Below, one piece after another: positions 42,819-51,503 of a DNA stretch of 64,000 nt. The notes beneath the pieces are model-generated. The model did no database searches, had not been told where the DNA came from, and saw only the letters and a program-made list of their open reading frames with translations. The position numbers were made by a program, and so were the translations under genes. Origin of the DNA: Polyangium mundeleinium (lineage in GTDB: Bacteria; Myxococcota_A; Polyangia; Polyangiales; Polyangiaceae); contig NZ_JAQNDO010000001.1 of the NCBI RefSeq assembly GCF_028369105.1, positions 372,001 through 436,000 on the forward strand, read 5' to 3'. How positions within the stretch are numbered: the first letter of the stretch is position 1; each line of letters opens with the position of its first letter.

Positions 42819-43759
42819 CGGCCAAGGACGGGCTTCGCGAAAACATCCGCGCGGCGTTGCTCGACAACATCGGGCTGAAGATCCTGTCGCTCCTCTGCGC
42901 GCTCGGGATCTACGCGTTCATCCACGGCGCCGAGAACGCGCAGCGCACGTTCTCGGTCAGCGTCGTGACGATCATGCCGCCGGACAGCGCGAACCGGCAG
43001 CTCATGACGCAGATCCCGAACGAGGTGAAGGTCACGCTGCGCGGCTCGCGCACGCAGCTCGACGACCTGCGCAGCGACGATCTCGGCACGCTCCAGCTCA
43101 ACCTGCGCAGCGGGCGCGAGACGAACCTCGACCTCAAGCCGAGCATGTTCCGCGTGCCCACGGGCGTGCAGATCGAAGAGGTCCAGCCGCCCTCGATCGA
43201 GCTGCGCTGGGACGACGTCGTCGAGCGCGAGATCCCGGTGCAGATCGCGCGCACGGGTGATCCGGCGCCGACGTTCGCGGTGAAGGGCGTGATCGGCTCC
43301 GAGCCGAAGGTCGCGCGGGCGCGGGGCGCTCGCTCGATCGTGGACGTCATGCAGTACGCGCGCGCGGCGCCGTTCGACGTGACGGGCTTGACCGAGGGCG
43401 TCTACCGCCGGCCGCTCCCGCTCGACAAGCCGCCGAAGCTCGTGAGCTACGACGTCGAGAGCGTGATCGCGACGGTCGAGATCGCGCGCGAGCTCGCGAA
43501 GAAGGAGTTCGCGAACCTGCGCGTGGAGGTCGTGGGCCTGCCGCGCGCCGTGACGACGCCGCCCACGGTGAAGGTGCGCCTCGTCGGATCGAACGAGGAC
43601 GTGAACGCCGTCTCGCCCGAGTCGCTCGTGCCGCGTGTCGAGCCGAAGAGCTCCGGCGCGGATGTGAGCAAGCCGGGCAGCGTGTACCTCGACGTGCTGC
43701 TCGAGGTGCCGCACGTGAAGGTCGTGGTCGATCCGCCGAAGGTGCTCGTGAAGTGGTGA
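42815..43759 (+). CDS. cdaR: CdaR/YbbR-domain regulator of CdaA
   Basis: Exported membrane protein of 314 residues with an N-terminal helix (NIGLKILSLLCALGIYAFIH) and extracytoplasmic YbbR-type repeats. The first repeat shows FSVSVVTIMPPDSANRQLMT, IPNEVKVTLRGSRTQLDDLR and later repeats have VQIARTGDPAPTFAVKGVIG and RVEVVGLPRAVTTPPTVKVR (one residue differs at the start). YbbR/CdaR proteins bind CdaA at the membrane and modulate its activity. The start overlaps the cdaA stop by ATGA, so translation is coupled. A terminator-like hairpin lies 17 bases beyond the stop. Confidence 0.9.
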   Translation: MTAKDGLRENIRAALLDNIGLKILSLLCALGIYAFIHGAENAQRTFSVSVVTIMPPDSANRQLMTQIPNEVKVTLRGSRTQLDDLRSDDLGTLQLNLRSGRETNLDLKPSMFRVPTGVQIEEVQPPSIELRWDDVVEREIPVQIARTGDPAPTFAVKGVIGSEPKVARARGARSIVDVMQYARAAPFDVTGLTEGVYRRPLPLDKPPKLVSYDVESVIATVEIARELAKKEFANLRVEVVGLPRAVTTPPTVKVRLVGSNEDVNAVSPESLVPRVEPKSSGADVSKPGSVYLDVLLEVPHVKVVVDPPKVLVKW

Positions 43760-43775
43760 AGGTTCGTCCCGAGGC

Positions 43776-43810
43776 GGGCTCGCTGCGCGACCCCGCAGAG
43801 CAGCGAGCCC
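43776..43810. terminator. strong bidirectional hairpin
   Basis: GGGCTCGCTGC (43776-43786) and GCAGCGAGCCC (43800-43810) form a perfect 11-bp stem with a 13-base loop. It sits between the convergent cdaR (ends 43759) and BMP-family (ends 43820) genes and probably terminates both. Confidence 0.7.
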
Positions 43811-43819
43811 TTCGCTGCT

Positions 43820-44869
43820 CTAGCGCTCGGGGATCTTGATCTCCCCGCGGATCACGCGCTGCGCGAGCGCCTCGACCTTCTGCTTCGTGTCCTCCGGGAT
43901 GCCCGCGGCGTGGGGCCCTTCGTCGACGTACCCGACGGCGCCCTCGGCGAGGCCGAACGTGCGCAGCCCGGCCTGGAAGCGGCCCTCGGCCACGTCGCGG
44001 ATCGTGTCGAAGACGGCGACGTCGCCGCGCTTGATCATGCTCGTCAGCACGGTGCCGGGCATCTCGTCGTGTTGATCGGCGTCGACGCCGATCGCCTTCA
44101 CGCCCATGTCGCGCGACGCCTCGAAGACGCCGTGCCCCGTCGTCCCCGCCGCGTGGTAGACGATGTCCGCGCCCGCGGCGATCTCGCTGTTCGCGAGCGC
44201 CTTGCCCTTCACCGGATCGCGGAACGCCTCGGGGGTCGTGCCCGCGAACGCTGCGTGCACCTCGCAGCGCGGACAAACCTCGTGCACGCCCGCGCGGTAG
44301 CCCGCCTCGAACTTGCGAATGAGCGGGATGTCCATGCCGCCGACGAACCCCACGTGGCCCGTCTTCGACATGAGCCCCGCGACCGCGCCGACGAGGAACG
44401 AGCCTTCTTCTTCGCGGAAACGAAGCCCCGAGACGTTCGGCGGCATCGCGCCTTCCATCGGCGGCGCGTAGTCGATGCAGGCGAAGCGCGTGCTCGGGAA
44501 ATCACGCGCCACCACGTTCACGTCGGTCGAGAAGATGAACCCCACGCCGATCACGAGGTCGAAGCCGCGCGCCCCGAAGAGGCGCATCGCCGCCTCGCGA
44601 TCCTCCGAGCCGCTCGGCTCGAGCACCTCCGTCGTCACGCCGAGCTCGCGCGCCGCGCGTGACAGCCCCTCGTAGGCCGCGTCGTTGAAGCTCTTGTCGC
44701 CGCGTCCGCCGACGTCGAACACGAGGCCCACGCGCACGTTCGCGTGCGGGCCCTCCGGCCGCGGCTCCTCCGCGCGCGCCGGAAGGAGCGTCGACGCGGC
44801 CGCCGCGAGCGACACGACGAGCGTGACCACGGTCAGCCGTGATGCGGCAGGGGGGCTCCTTTCGGCCAT
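43820..44869 (-). CDS. BMP-family (Med/PnrA-like) substrate-binding protein
   Basis: Periplasmic binding protein of the BMP (basic membrane protein) family, whose relatives bind nucleosides or similar ligands for ABC transport. Signal peptide ends STLLPARAEEP. Family blocks: VRVGLVFDVGGRGDKSFNDA, YEGLSRAARELGVTTEVLEP, VIGVGFIFSTDVNVVARDFP, GSFLVGAVAGLMSKTGHVGF, VGGMDIPLIRKFEAGYRAGV and ADIVYHAAGTTGHGVFEASR. No ATPase or permease genes follow in this window, so the transporter would be encoded elsewhere or the protein acts as a sensor. Confidence 0.85.
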   Translation of the reverse strand: MAERSPPAASRLTVVTLVVSLAAAASTLLPARAEEPRPEGPHANVRVGLVFDVGGRGDKSFNDAAYEGLSRAARELGVTTEVLEPSGSEDREAAMRLFGARGFDLVIGVGFIFSTDVNVVARDFPSTRFACIDYAPPMEGAMPPNVSGLRFREEEGSFLVGAVAGLMSKTGHVGFVGGMDIPLIRKFEAGYRAGVHEVCPRCEVHAAFAGTTPEAFRDPVKGKALANSEIAAGADIVYHAAGTTGHGVFEASRDMGVKAIGVDADQHDEMPGTVLTSMIKRGDVAVFDTIRDVAEGRFQAGLRTFGLAEGAVGYVDEGPHAAGIPEDTKQKVEALAQRVIRGEIKIPER

Positions 44870-44943
44870 GAAACGAGGCTAGCGCAGACGCTCCCTCGAT
44901 GGAGCGGCGGAGCTTCGTGCCCGCGGTATAGTTCGCATCCTCG

Positions 44944-45621
44944 ATGCGCCCGGCCGTCCTCCTCGTCCTCGCCGCGCTCGCGTTTGCGGTGCCCGCCGGC
45001 GCACAGACCGATGCGAAGCCTGCGCTGCTCGATCGCGTGGTCGTCCGCTGGCATGCGCCCGAGACGGGCGGCGTCGCGCGTCCGCAGTTCGTCTACGAGC
45101 GCGAGCTCGCGTTCGAAGCGCGCATCGAGGCGATGGCCGATCCGGATCCGGATCCCGCGCCGTTCACGGATCGCCACGTCCGCGCGGCGCTCGATCGCCA
45201 CATCGCCGAGACGCTCCTCGCAAGCTTGCCCGTCCTGCCTGCGCCCGACGCGACCGAGATCGCGAGCCGCGCCGAGTCCGCCCGCGCGGTGCTCGAGCAA
45301 CGCGTGAAGGGGCGCGACAAGCTCATCGCCGCGGCCAAGGCCGAGGGGATCGGCTCGGACGAGATCGACGCGCTCCTGCGCCGCCACGCCCGCGCGAGCA
45401 TTTACCTCGACCGCATGGTCGCGCCGATGCTCGCGCCGAGCGACCCGGAGCTCCGAGCGCTCTTGCGCACGGGCACGACGCCGTTCACGGGTCGTCCGTA
45501 CGAACAGGTCTCCGTCGCGCTCGGTCGGTGGGTCGTGGCGCAGCGGCTCGGCGAGGCGATCGCGAGTTACTTCCAGACCGCGCGCTCTCGCGTGACGGTC
45601 ACGATCGTTCGCTCGCGCTAG
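44944..45621 (+). CDS. exported protein resembling a SurA-like N-terminal domain
   Basis: A 225-residue exported protein, signal peptide ending VPAGAQTD. The mature protein has a helical pattern (PFTDRHVRAALDRHIAETLL, RAESARAVLEQRVKGRDKLI) and a C-terminal segment (LRALLRTGTTPFTGRPYEQV, ALGRWVVAQRLGEAIASYFQ) similar to the N-domain and C-helix of SurA-type chaperones, with no parvulin PPIase domain between them. The match is by pattern only. A TATAGT hexamer at 44927-44932 would be a -10 element with a very short leader. It is divergent from the BMP gene. Confidence 0.55.
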   Translation: MRPAVLLVLAALAFAVPAGAQTDAKPALLDRVVVRWHAPETGGVARPQFVYERELAFEARIEAMADPDPDPAPFTDRHVRAALDRHIAETLLASLPVLPAPDATEIASRAESARAVLEQRVKGRDKLIAAAKAEGIGSDEIDALLRRHARASIYLDRMVAPMLAPSDPELRALLRTGTTPFTGRPYEQVSVALGRWVVAQRLGEAIASYFQTARSRVTVTIVRSR

Positions 45622-45629
45622 CGCGCGTG

Positions 45630-46439
45630 TCAGGACGAAGCGGAGCGCGCTTCGCCGCCGACGATCTCTTGCGAGGCGGGAGCGGGCTCCTCCTCGGTGT
45701 GCGCGTGGCTGCCCTCGTAGTGATGGGCGAACGAGCGCGCGGCGCGGCGTGCCTTCAGGAACTCTGCGAAGGCCGTGAGCGTGTCGAGGTCCCGCGGGCC
45801 GAGCGCATCGGCGATGTCGCGTAGGTTCTTGCGCAGCGTCTCCACGCTCTTGCCACGGCGCAGCTCGCGCGGCGGTTCTTCGCGGAGCTCGCGCGTGCTC
45901 GGGACGGGCGGGGCGACGGGGGCGTCCGCAGGTTGGCCTTCCGCGCCCGTGCGCGAGGGCGGCTGCTCGGGCACCCACACGGGACGCGCGATCGGGTTCA
46001 GCGCGTGCGCGTTCAACCACGCTTCCATGAAGATGCGGAGCCGCTCGCTGCGGAACGAGAACCAGCGCTCGCGCTCCGGGCCGTAGCTCATCAGCACGTC
46101 CTTGAAGCGGCGGAAGGCGCCTTTTCCGTCGATCGCTTGCGTCAGCTTTCCCTGCAGCTCCGGGTCCTCCACCATCGGGATGAAGCGCTCCATCCAGCGG
46201 TACTGCTCGCGGGAGCTCACCGGATCGATGCGGAGGTAGTTCGGATCGGCCGCGATGCGCGCGTGCATCTGTGGGTCTGCGACTCCGTCGACGACGCGCA
46301 GGACGTCACCCGTCACGAGGTGAAGGTAAGAGTGGACCTCGGGCGCGTTGTTCTCGAACGCGTCCTCCAGCGCCTCCCAATCGATCGGGATGTCCCGGTA
46401 GACCACCCCCGAGGTGGAAGGATTTTCAGGCTTCGGCAT
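45630..46439 (-). CDS. UPF0158-family protein
   Basis: Protein of unknown function with a UPF0158-like N-terminal domain: DIPIDWEALEDAFENNAPEV, HSYLHLVTGDVLRVVDG and RWMERFIPMVEDPELQGKLT. The C-terminal half is a Pro-rich linker and a helical segment with LRKNLRDIADALGPRDLDTL and many Arg residues, ending in a Ser/Glu/Ala-rich tail. The start at 46439 follows GAGGAGGAA; the open frame extends to an ATG at 46532 that lacks a ribosome site, although the GAGGAGG could also be coding. No neighbouring gene suggests a role. Confidence 0.6.
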   Translation of the reverse strand: MPKPENPSTSGVVYRDIPIDWEALEDAFENNAPEVHSYLHLVTGDVLRVVDGVADPQMHARIAADPNYLRIDPVSSREQYRWMERFIPMVEDPELQGKLTQAIDGKGAFRRFKDVLMSYGPERERWFSFRSERLRIFMEAWLNAHALNPIARPVWVPEQPPSRTGAEGQPADAPVAPPVPSTRELREEPPRELRRGKSVETLRKNLRDIADALGPRDLDTLTAFAEFLKARRAARSFAHHYEGSHAHTEEEPAPASQEIVGGEARSASS

Positions 46440-46798
46440 TTCCTCCTCATCGAGCGACACGACCCGACGTGTGGCGGGCCGGCCGGGCCTCTGCAGGGGA
46501 ACCAAGTGAGAACGGGAGCTCTCCGTTGACATAGAATTTTACGCTCTGTGAGGTCGCTTTGGGGTGAACTCTCGCAACATAGTGCCTGTTCCCCAGGCCG
46601 GAAGCTCGGCCATCTCCGTGCGATGGGCGCCGCCGCGACGGATTCGTCCAAGGCGTCGGGTGTGCCGGCTTGCCAAGCGTCCCACGTCTGGCATCCGAAA
46701 ACAGCGAAGTAGCAGGTTCGCGCCGGAAATGCTCGTCCAGCGAACGGCCGAGCGTGTCTGGCCGGAGTTCGTCTGTCCCGGGCGGCGGATCCCGCGCC
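46440..46798. other. gap between UPF0158 gene and glpK with no gene recognised
   Basis: About 360 bases. On the minus strand a TAAAAT hexamer near 46538-46543 could be a -10 element for the UPF0158 gene. The first 93 bases may be coding if that gene starts at 46532. No RNA gene, terminator hairpin or convincing reading frame was found in the rest; the open frames here are antisense to glpK codon bias. Confidence 0.5.
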
Positions 46799-48310
46799 TC
46801 AAGCGCGCGACGACCGGGCGCGGGCGACGGCGTCGGCCCAGCGGGCGAGGTGGGCATTTCGTTCCTCCTGGGGCATTCCGACCTCGAACGTCCGCTCGAC
46901 CCGGGACATACGGGCGGCATCCCGCATGCCGCTGAAGAGGCCGGCGCCGACGCCGGCGAGCATGGCGGCGCCCCGGGCGGTCGATTCGAGCTCGATCGGG
47001 CGCTCGATCGTGAGGGCCGCGGTGTCGGCCTGGTATTGCATGAGGAGATCGTTGTTCGCGGCGCCGCCGTCGACACGCATGCGGCCGAGGGGCTTGCCGA
47101 GGTCGTCGCACATGGCGCGGAGCAGGTCCGTCACTTCGAGCGCGATGCCTTCGAGCGTGGCGCGCGCGAGGTGCGCCTTCGTCGTGCCGCGCGTGATGCC
47201 GTGGATGAGGCCGCGCGCGTCCGGATCCCAGTACGGCGCGCCGAGGCCCGAAAGCGCGGGCACGAACGTCACGCCCTCGCTCGACGGGACGCTCGCGGCG
47301 AGCGGCTCGATCTCGGCCGCGCTCCGGATGATGCCGAGGCCGTCGCGGAGCCACTGCACGGCCGCGCCTGCGATGAACGCGCTGCCTTCGAGGGCGAAGA
47401 CGACCTCGCTGCCGACCTTCCAGCCCACCGTCGTGAGCAACCCGAAGCGGCTCGCGATCGGCTGCGCGCCGATGTTGACGAGGACGAAGGCGCCCGTGCC
47501 GTACGTGCATTTCGCGTCGCCCGTATCGAAGCAGGCCTGGCCGAAGAGCGCGGCTTGTTGATCGCCCGCGATGCCCGTGATCGGCACGCCGTCGGGCAGG
47601 TGCGGAAAGCCCAGCGTCTTCGCGATGAGCCCGGCCGAGTCGACGATCTTCGGAAGCACCGAGCGCGGGGCGCGGAAGAGCTCGAGCATCGCGTCGTCCC
47701 AATCGAGCGTCGCGAGGCTCATGAGCAGCGTGCGCGAGGCGTTCGTCACGTCGGTCGCGTGCACGGGCGAGCCGCCCATCGCGCCGCCGGACAGGCGCCA
47801 GACGAGGTAGCTGTCGACGGTGCCGAACGCGAGCTCGCCACGCTCGGCGCGCTCGCGGGCGCCCTCGACGTTGTCGAGCAGCCACGTGAGCTTCGTGCCG
47901 CTGAAGTACGGATCGAGCACGAGGCCGGTCGTGCGTTTCACGGCGGGCTCGTGGCCACCTTCGCGCAAACGCGCGCACGCGTCCGCGGTACGTCGGTCTT
48001 GCCAGACGATCGCGCGGTGGATCGGCTTGTCGGTCGCGCGTTGCCAGACGAGCGTGGTCTCGCGCTGGTTCGTGATACCCACGGCGGCGATGCGATCGCC
48101 TTTGACGCCGGCCGAGCCGAGCGCGGCCTCGACCGATTCGAGCACGCTTTGCCAGATGTCTTCGGGCTCGTGCTCGACGAGGCCGGGGCGCGGGAAGTGC
48201 TGTGGGAACTCGCGCGTCGCGCGCCCGCGCGTCGTCCCTGCTGTGTCGAGCACGAGGGCGGTCGTCCCGGTCGTCCCTTGGTCGATCGCGAGCAGAAGGT
48301 CGGCGGCCAT
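46799..48310 (-). CDS. glpK: glycerol kinase GlpK
   Basis: Phosphorylates glycerol with ATP to glycerol-3-phosphate. A FGGY-family kinase of 503 residues: LLLAIDQGTTGTTALVLD at the N-terminus, ITNQRETTLVWQRATDKPIH, IVWQDRRTADACARLREGGH, ITGIAGDQQAALFGQACFDT, AKCTYGTGAFVLVNIGAQPI, VTFVPALSGLGAPYWDPDAR and RVDGGAANNDLLMQYQADTA. These are all GlpK blocks. The ATG at 48310 gives the right N-terminus. No glpF or glpD is adjacent. It is divergent from the FHA-GAF-cyclase gene. Confidence 0.95.
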   Translation of the reverse strand: MAADLLLAIDQGTTGTTALVLDTAGTTRGRATREFPQHFPRPGLVEHEPEDIWQSVLESVEAALGSAGVKGDRIAAVGITNQRETTLVWQRATDKPIHRAIVWQDRRTADACARLREGGHEPAVKRTTGLVLDPYFSGTKLTWLLDNVEGARERAERGELAFGTVDSYLVWRLSGGAMGGSPVHATDVTNASRTLLMSLATLDWDDAMLELFRAPRSVLPKIVDSAGLIAKTLGFPHLPDGVPITGIAGDQQAALFGQACFDTGDAKCTYGTGAFVLVNIGAQPIASRFGLLTTVGWKVGSEVVFALEGSAFIAGAAVQWLRDGLGIIRSAAEIEPLAASVPSSEGVTFVPALSGLGAPYWDPDARGLIHGITRGTTKAHLARATLEGIALEVTDLLRAMCDDLGKPLGRMRVDGGAANNDLLMQYQADTAALTIERPIELESTARGAAMLAGVGAGLFSGMRDAARMSRVERTFEVGMPQEERNAHLARWADAVARARSSRA

Positions 48311-48485
48311 GGTTTCGGGCCTAGCCCGGCGGCCGCGCTGGGGGAAGGACGATCGGCGCGTCGAACCTCTCGCTTAATTCCACGAGAAGGAATACACTTC
48401 TGCCCGTACCCGTTCGGCGGCCGTCTGCATTCGTGCGGGCAGGGCCTCCCGTGGTTCTCGGAATGCAAGCGCAACGGCTCACCTG

Positions 48486-50483
48486 ATGGCTCGACTGATC
48501 CTGCAGACCGCCGAAGGGCAGCAGGCCATCGAGCTGCGGCCCGTGAACTCGTTGGGGCGCCACCCCAACAACTCGATCCAGCTGCTCGACAAGATTGTCT
48601 CCAAGGAGCACTGCATCATCGAGCTCCGCGGAGCGCAGTTTTACCTGCGTGATCTGGGCAGCCTGAACGGGACGTTCGTCAACAACGAACGCGTTCGCGG
48701 CGAGGCACCGCTGAAGCACGGCGACGAGATCGCCCTCGGATCGACGCGTGGCCGCTTCGATGACACGCCGTCGCCGGTCGCAGGCGCGGCCGGGGGACTG
48801 CCGCCCGCGCCGCCTCCGCAGCCGCAGCCGCAAGCGTGGGCCGCGACGCCGCAGCCCGCGCCCGTCGCGCCTTCCCCGCTTGCACAGTCCGCGCACGTCC
48901 TTCCCGCGTTGCCCGCTGCTGCGCAGGCGAACCGGCCACCGCAGGGCGCCTTCGCGCCGCCGCCGATGCCGCCGCGTCCGCCGCCGCAAGCCGGTCCCGT
49001 CGCGCCGAACCTGCCGCCGCGTCCGCAGGGGCCTGGGCTCCCCGCGCCGAACCCCGCGCTCGGCATCCCGAGCGCGAACCCCAACATGACGATGATGGGG
49101 AAGGGCTCGGGCGCGCACACGTTCATCACGGGCCCGCACTCGTACGTCGCGCAGGGCACGCGCATCGATCTGAACGATCAAGCGCGCCAGATCGGCACGC
49201 AGATCGCCGCGGTCGAAAAGGGGTTTTTGCCCTTCGACCGCCTCGCGAGTGATCTCAACCAGCTCCGCGCCGACTACGAGCGGCTGCGCCTGTCGCACGA
49301 GCTCGCGCGCGACATCGCCTCCGAGCGCGACACGTCGAAGCTGCTCGACAAGATCCTCGCGAGCATCATCAAGTTCATCAAGGCCGACCGCGGGGTGATG
49401 TTCCTCCGCGACGACAACAACGGCGAGCTCATGCCGCGCGCCTCGCAGCGGCGCGACGGCACCACGGCGCCGATCAGCGTCTCGTCGACGATCCTGAACC
49501 ACGTGGTCAAGGAGCGCGCGGCCGTCCTCACGCACGACGCGGCCATGGACTTCGCGGCCTCCAAGGGCAAGAGCATGATCCTGAACCGGATCAGCTCGGC
49601 CATCGTCGTGCCGCTCGTCGCGCCGAACAACACGCAGGACGTGCTCGGCGTGCTCTGGCTCGACTCGGAGACGCTCGCGCAGTTCCAGCCGAAGGACCTC
49701 GAGCTCGTGGTCGCCGTGGCCCACCAGGCCTCGATGTTCATCGAGATCAACATCCTCGGAAAGAAGATCGAGAACGAGATCATCGCCCGCGAGCGCTTCT
49801 CGCGGCTGCTCTCGCCGAACATCGCCGAGCGCGTGATGAGCGGCCAGCTCGAGGTGCGCCTCGGCGGTCAGCGCGTCGATGAGTGCACGGTCTTCAACAG
49901 CGACATCCGCGGCTTCACCGCGATGAGCGAGAACACCCCGCCCGAAGAGCTCGTCGACATGCTGAACGAGTACTTCGAGCTCATGGTGGACACGATCTTC
50001 AAGTACGAGGGCACGCTCGACAAGTTCATGGGCGACGGGATCATGGCCATCTGGGGCGCGCCCGTGATCCACCCCGACGACGCGATCCGCAGCGTGCATT
50101 GCGCGCTGGAGATGGGCGAGGTGCTCGGCGACTTCAATCGGAGGCGCCTCGAGCGCGACCTCGCGCCGCTCGCGATCGGCATCGGCATTCACACGGGCCC
50201 GCTCGTCGCGGGCTACATCGGCAGCTCGAAGGCGCTCTCGTACACGGTCATCGGCGACACGGCGAACACCTCGGCGCGGCTTTGCTCGGTCGCGCTGGCG
50301 GGACAGATCGTGGTCAGCGAGATGACCCACGACAGGCTCGTGGGGCGCTTCGAGACGGAGGAGTTGCCCTCGGCGAAGGTGAAGGGCAAGGAGAAGCCGC
50401 TGCGCGTGTTCAACGTGATCCGGGCGGCGACGTCGGTGCAGGTCCCCGCGAACATCCTCGCGGAGCCGACGATCTCGGAGTGA
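48486..50483 (+). CDS. FHA-GAF-adenylate cyclase
   Basis: Class III cyclase with an N-terminal FHA domain (about residues 1-95; LGRHPNNSIQLLDKIVSKEH and DLGSLNGTFVNN), which binds phosphothreonine, then a Pro-rich linker (95-205), a GAF domain (about 270-420; DRGVMFLRDDNNGELMPRAS, VVPLVAPNNTQDVLGVLWLD) and a cyclase domain (about 440-640). Metal ligands are Asp473 (FNSDIRGF) and Asp517 (FMGDGIMA). Lys513 and Thr587 are the purine-site residues typical of adenylate rather than guanylate cyclases, and Asn594 with Arg598 are the transition-state residues. It has no membrane helix. It can make cAMP when a phosphoprotein, perhaps a Ser/Thr kinase, binds the FHA domain. Confidence 0.9.
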   Translation: MARLILQTAEGQQAIELRPVNSLGRHPNNSIQLLDKIVSKEHCIIELRGAQFYLRDLGSLNGTFVNNERVRGEAPLKHGDEIALGSTRGRFDDTPSPVAGAAGGLPPAPPPQPQPQAWAATPQPAPVAPSPLAQSAHVLPALPAAAQANRPPQGAFAPPPMPPRPPPQAGPVAPNLPPRPQGPGLPAPNPALGIPSANPNMTMMGKGSGAHTFITGPHSYVAQGTRIDLNDQARQIGTQIAAVEKGFLPFDRLASDLNQLRADYERLRLSHELARDIASERDTSKLLDKILASIIKFIKADRGVMFLRDDNNGELMPRASQRRDGTTAPISVSSTILNHVVKERAAVLTHDAAMDFAASKGKSMILNRISSAIVVPLVAPNNTQDVLGVLWLDSETLAQFQPKDLELVVAVAHQASMFIEINILGKKIENEIIARERFSRLLSPNIAERVMSGQLEVRLGGQRVDECTVFNSDIRGFTAMSENTPPEELVDMLNEYFELMVDTIFKYEGTLDKFMGDGIMAIWGAPVIHPDDAIRSVHCALEMGEVLGDFNRRRLERDLAPLAIGIGIHTGPLVAGYIGSSKALSYTVIGDTANTSARLCSVALAGQIVVSEMTHDRLVGRFETEELPSAKVKGKEKPLRVFNVIRAATSVQVPANILAEPTISE

Positions 50484-50495
50484 CCTCAACCTGCC

Positions 50496-51443
50496 ATGTT
50501 CGTGCTGCCATTCGAGAAGCCGGTCGCGGATTTGGTCGAGAAGGTGAGGGCCCTGCGCGCGCTCGCCGCTTCCGATCGCAGGTTCGAACCCGAGCTCCTG
50601 CGCCTCGAAGAGAAGACGTCGCGGCTCGCGCGCGAGATCTTCGCGGACCTCACGCCGATCCAGAAGGTCCAGCTCTCGCGCCATGCGAACCGGCCCTACA
50701 CGCTCGATTACGTGAAGCGGCTCTTCACCGGATGGGTTGAGCTCAAAGGAGATCGGCGCTTCGCCGAAGATCAGGCGATCGTCGCGGGGCTCGCGTCGTA
50801 CCACGGCCGCAGCGTCGTCGTGGTCGGCCACCAGAAGGGCCGCGGCACGAAGGAGAACGTGAAGCGCAACTTCGGCATGCCCCACCCCGAGGGCTACCGG
50901 AAGGCGATTCGCATGTACGAGCTCGCCGACAAGTTCGGCCTGCCCGTGCTCACGTTCATCGACACGCCCGGCGCGTATCCCGGCATCGGCGCCGAGGAGC
51001 GCGGGCAGAGCGAGGCCATCGGCGCGGCGCTCGCGGCCATGGCGAGGGCGCGCGTGCCGATCCTGGCGACGATCATCGGCGAAGGCGGGTCGGGCGGCGC
51101 GCTCGCGCTTGGCGTGGCGAACCGCGTGCTCGTGATGGAGTTCGGTTGTTACTCGGTCATCTCGCCCGAGGGGTGCGCGGCGATCCTGTGGAACGACGGC
51201 ACGCGCGCGGACGAGGCCGCGGCGCAGCTCAAGATCACGGCGCCGGAGCTCTTGCAGCTCGGCGTGGTCGACGCCGTCGTGGAGGAGCCGACGGGCGGCG
51301 CGCACCAGGACCACGAGGAGGCGGCGCGTCGGCTCGACGAGGCCTTGTGGCCGACGCTCATCTCGCTCGACGGCCTCTCGGGGGACGAGCTCGTCGACGA
51401 TCGGTATCGTCGCTTCCGCGCGCTCGGCTCTTTCCTCGCCTGA
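50496..51443 (+). CDS. accA: acetyl-CoA carboxylase carboxyltransferase alpha subunit AccA
   Basis: Alpha subunit of acetyl-CoA carboxylase carboxyltransferase, first committed step of fatty acid synthesis. The protein (315 aa) starts with a coiled segment and shows GDRRFAEDQAIVAGLASYHG, QKGRGTKENVKRNFGMPHPE, LTFIDTPGAYPGIGAEERGQ, ATIIGEGGSGGALALGVANR and YSVISPEGCAAILWNDGTRA, all AccA blocks. It begins 12 bases after the cyclase stop, so the two may be cotranscribed. No accD is nearby. Confidence 0.94.
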   Translation: MFVLPFEKPVADLVEKVRALRALAASDRRFEPELLRLEEKTSRLAREIFADLTPIQKVQLSRHANRPYTLDYVKRLFTGWVELKGDRRFAEDQAIVAGLASYHGRSVVVVGHQKGRGTKENVKRNFGMPHPEGYRKAIRMYELADKFGLPVLTFIDTPGAYPGIGAEERGQSEAIGAALAAMARARVPILATIIGEGGSGGALALGVANRVLVMEFGCYSVISPEGCAAILWNDGTRADEAAAQLKITAPELLQLGVVDAVVEEPTGGAHQDHEEAARRLDEALWPTLISLDGLSGDELVDDRYRRFRALGSFLA

Positions 51444-51503
51444 CCTTTCCCGCACGGCGGGCCGGCGCTATACGCCGCGGATGTGCATCAACAGGGAGCG
51501 GTC

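Noticed and set aside
48321-51455. 1044-codon open frame on the minus strand
   Set aside because: Antisense to the FHA-GAF-cyclase and accA genes; the product is a mirror of their codon bias.
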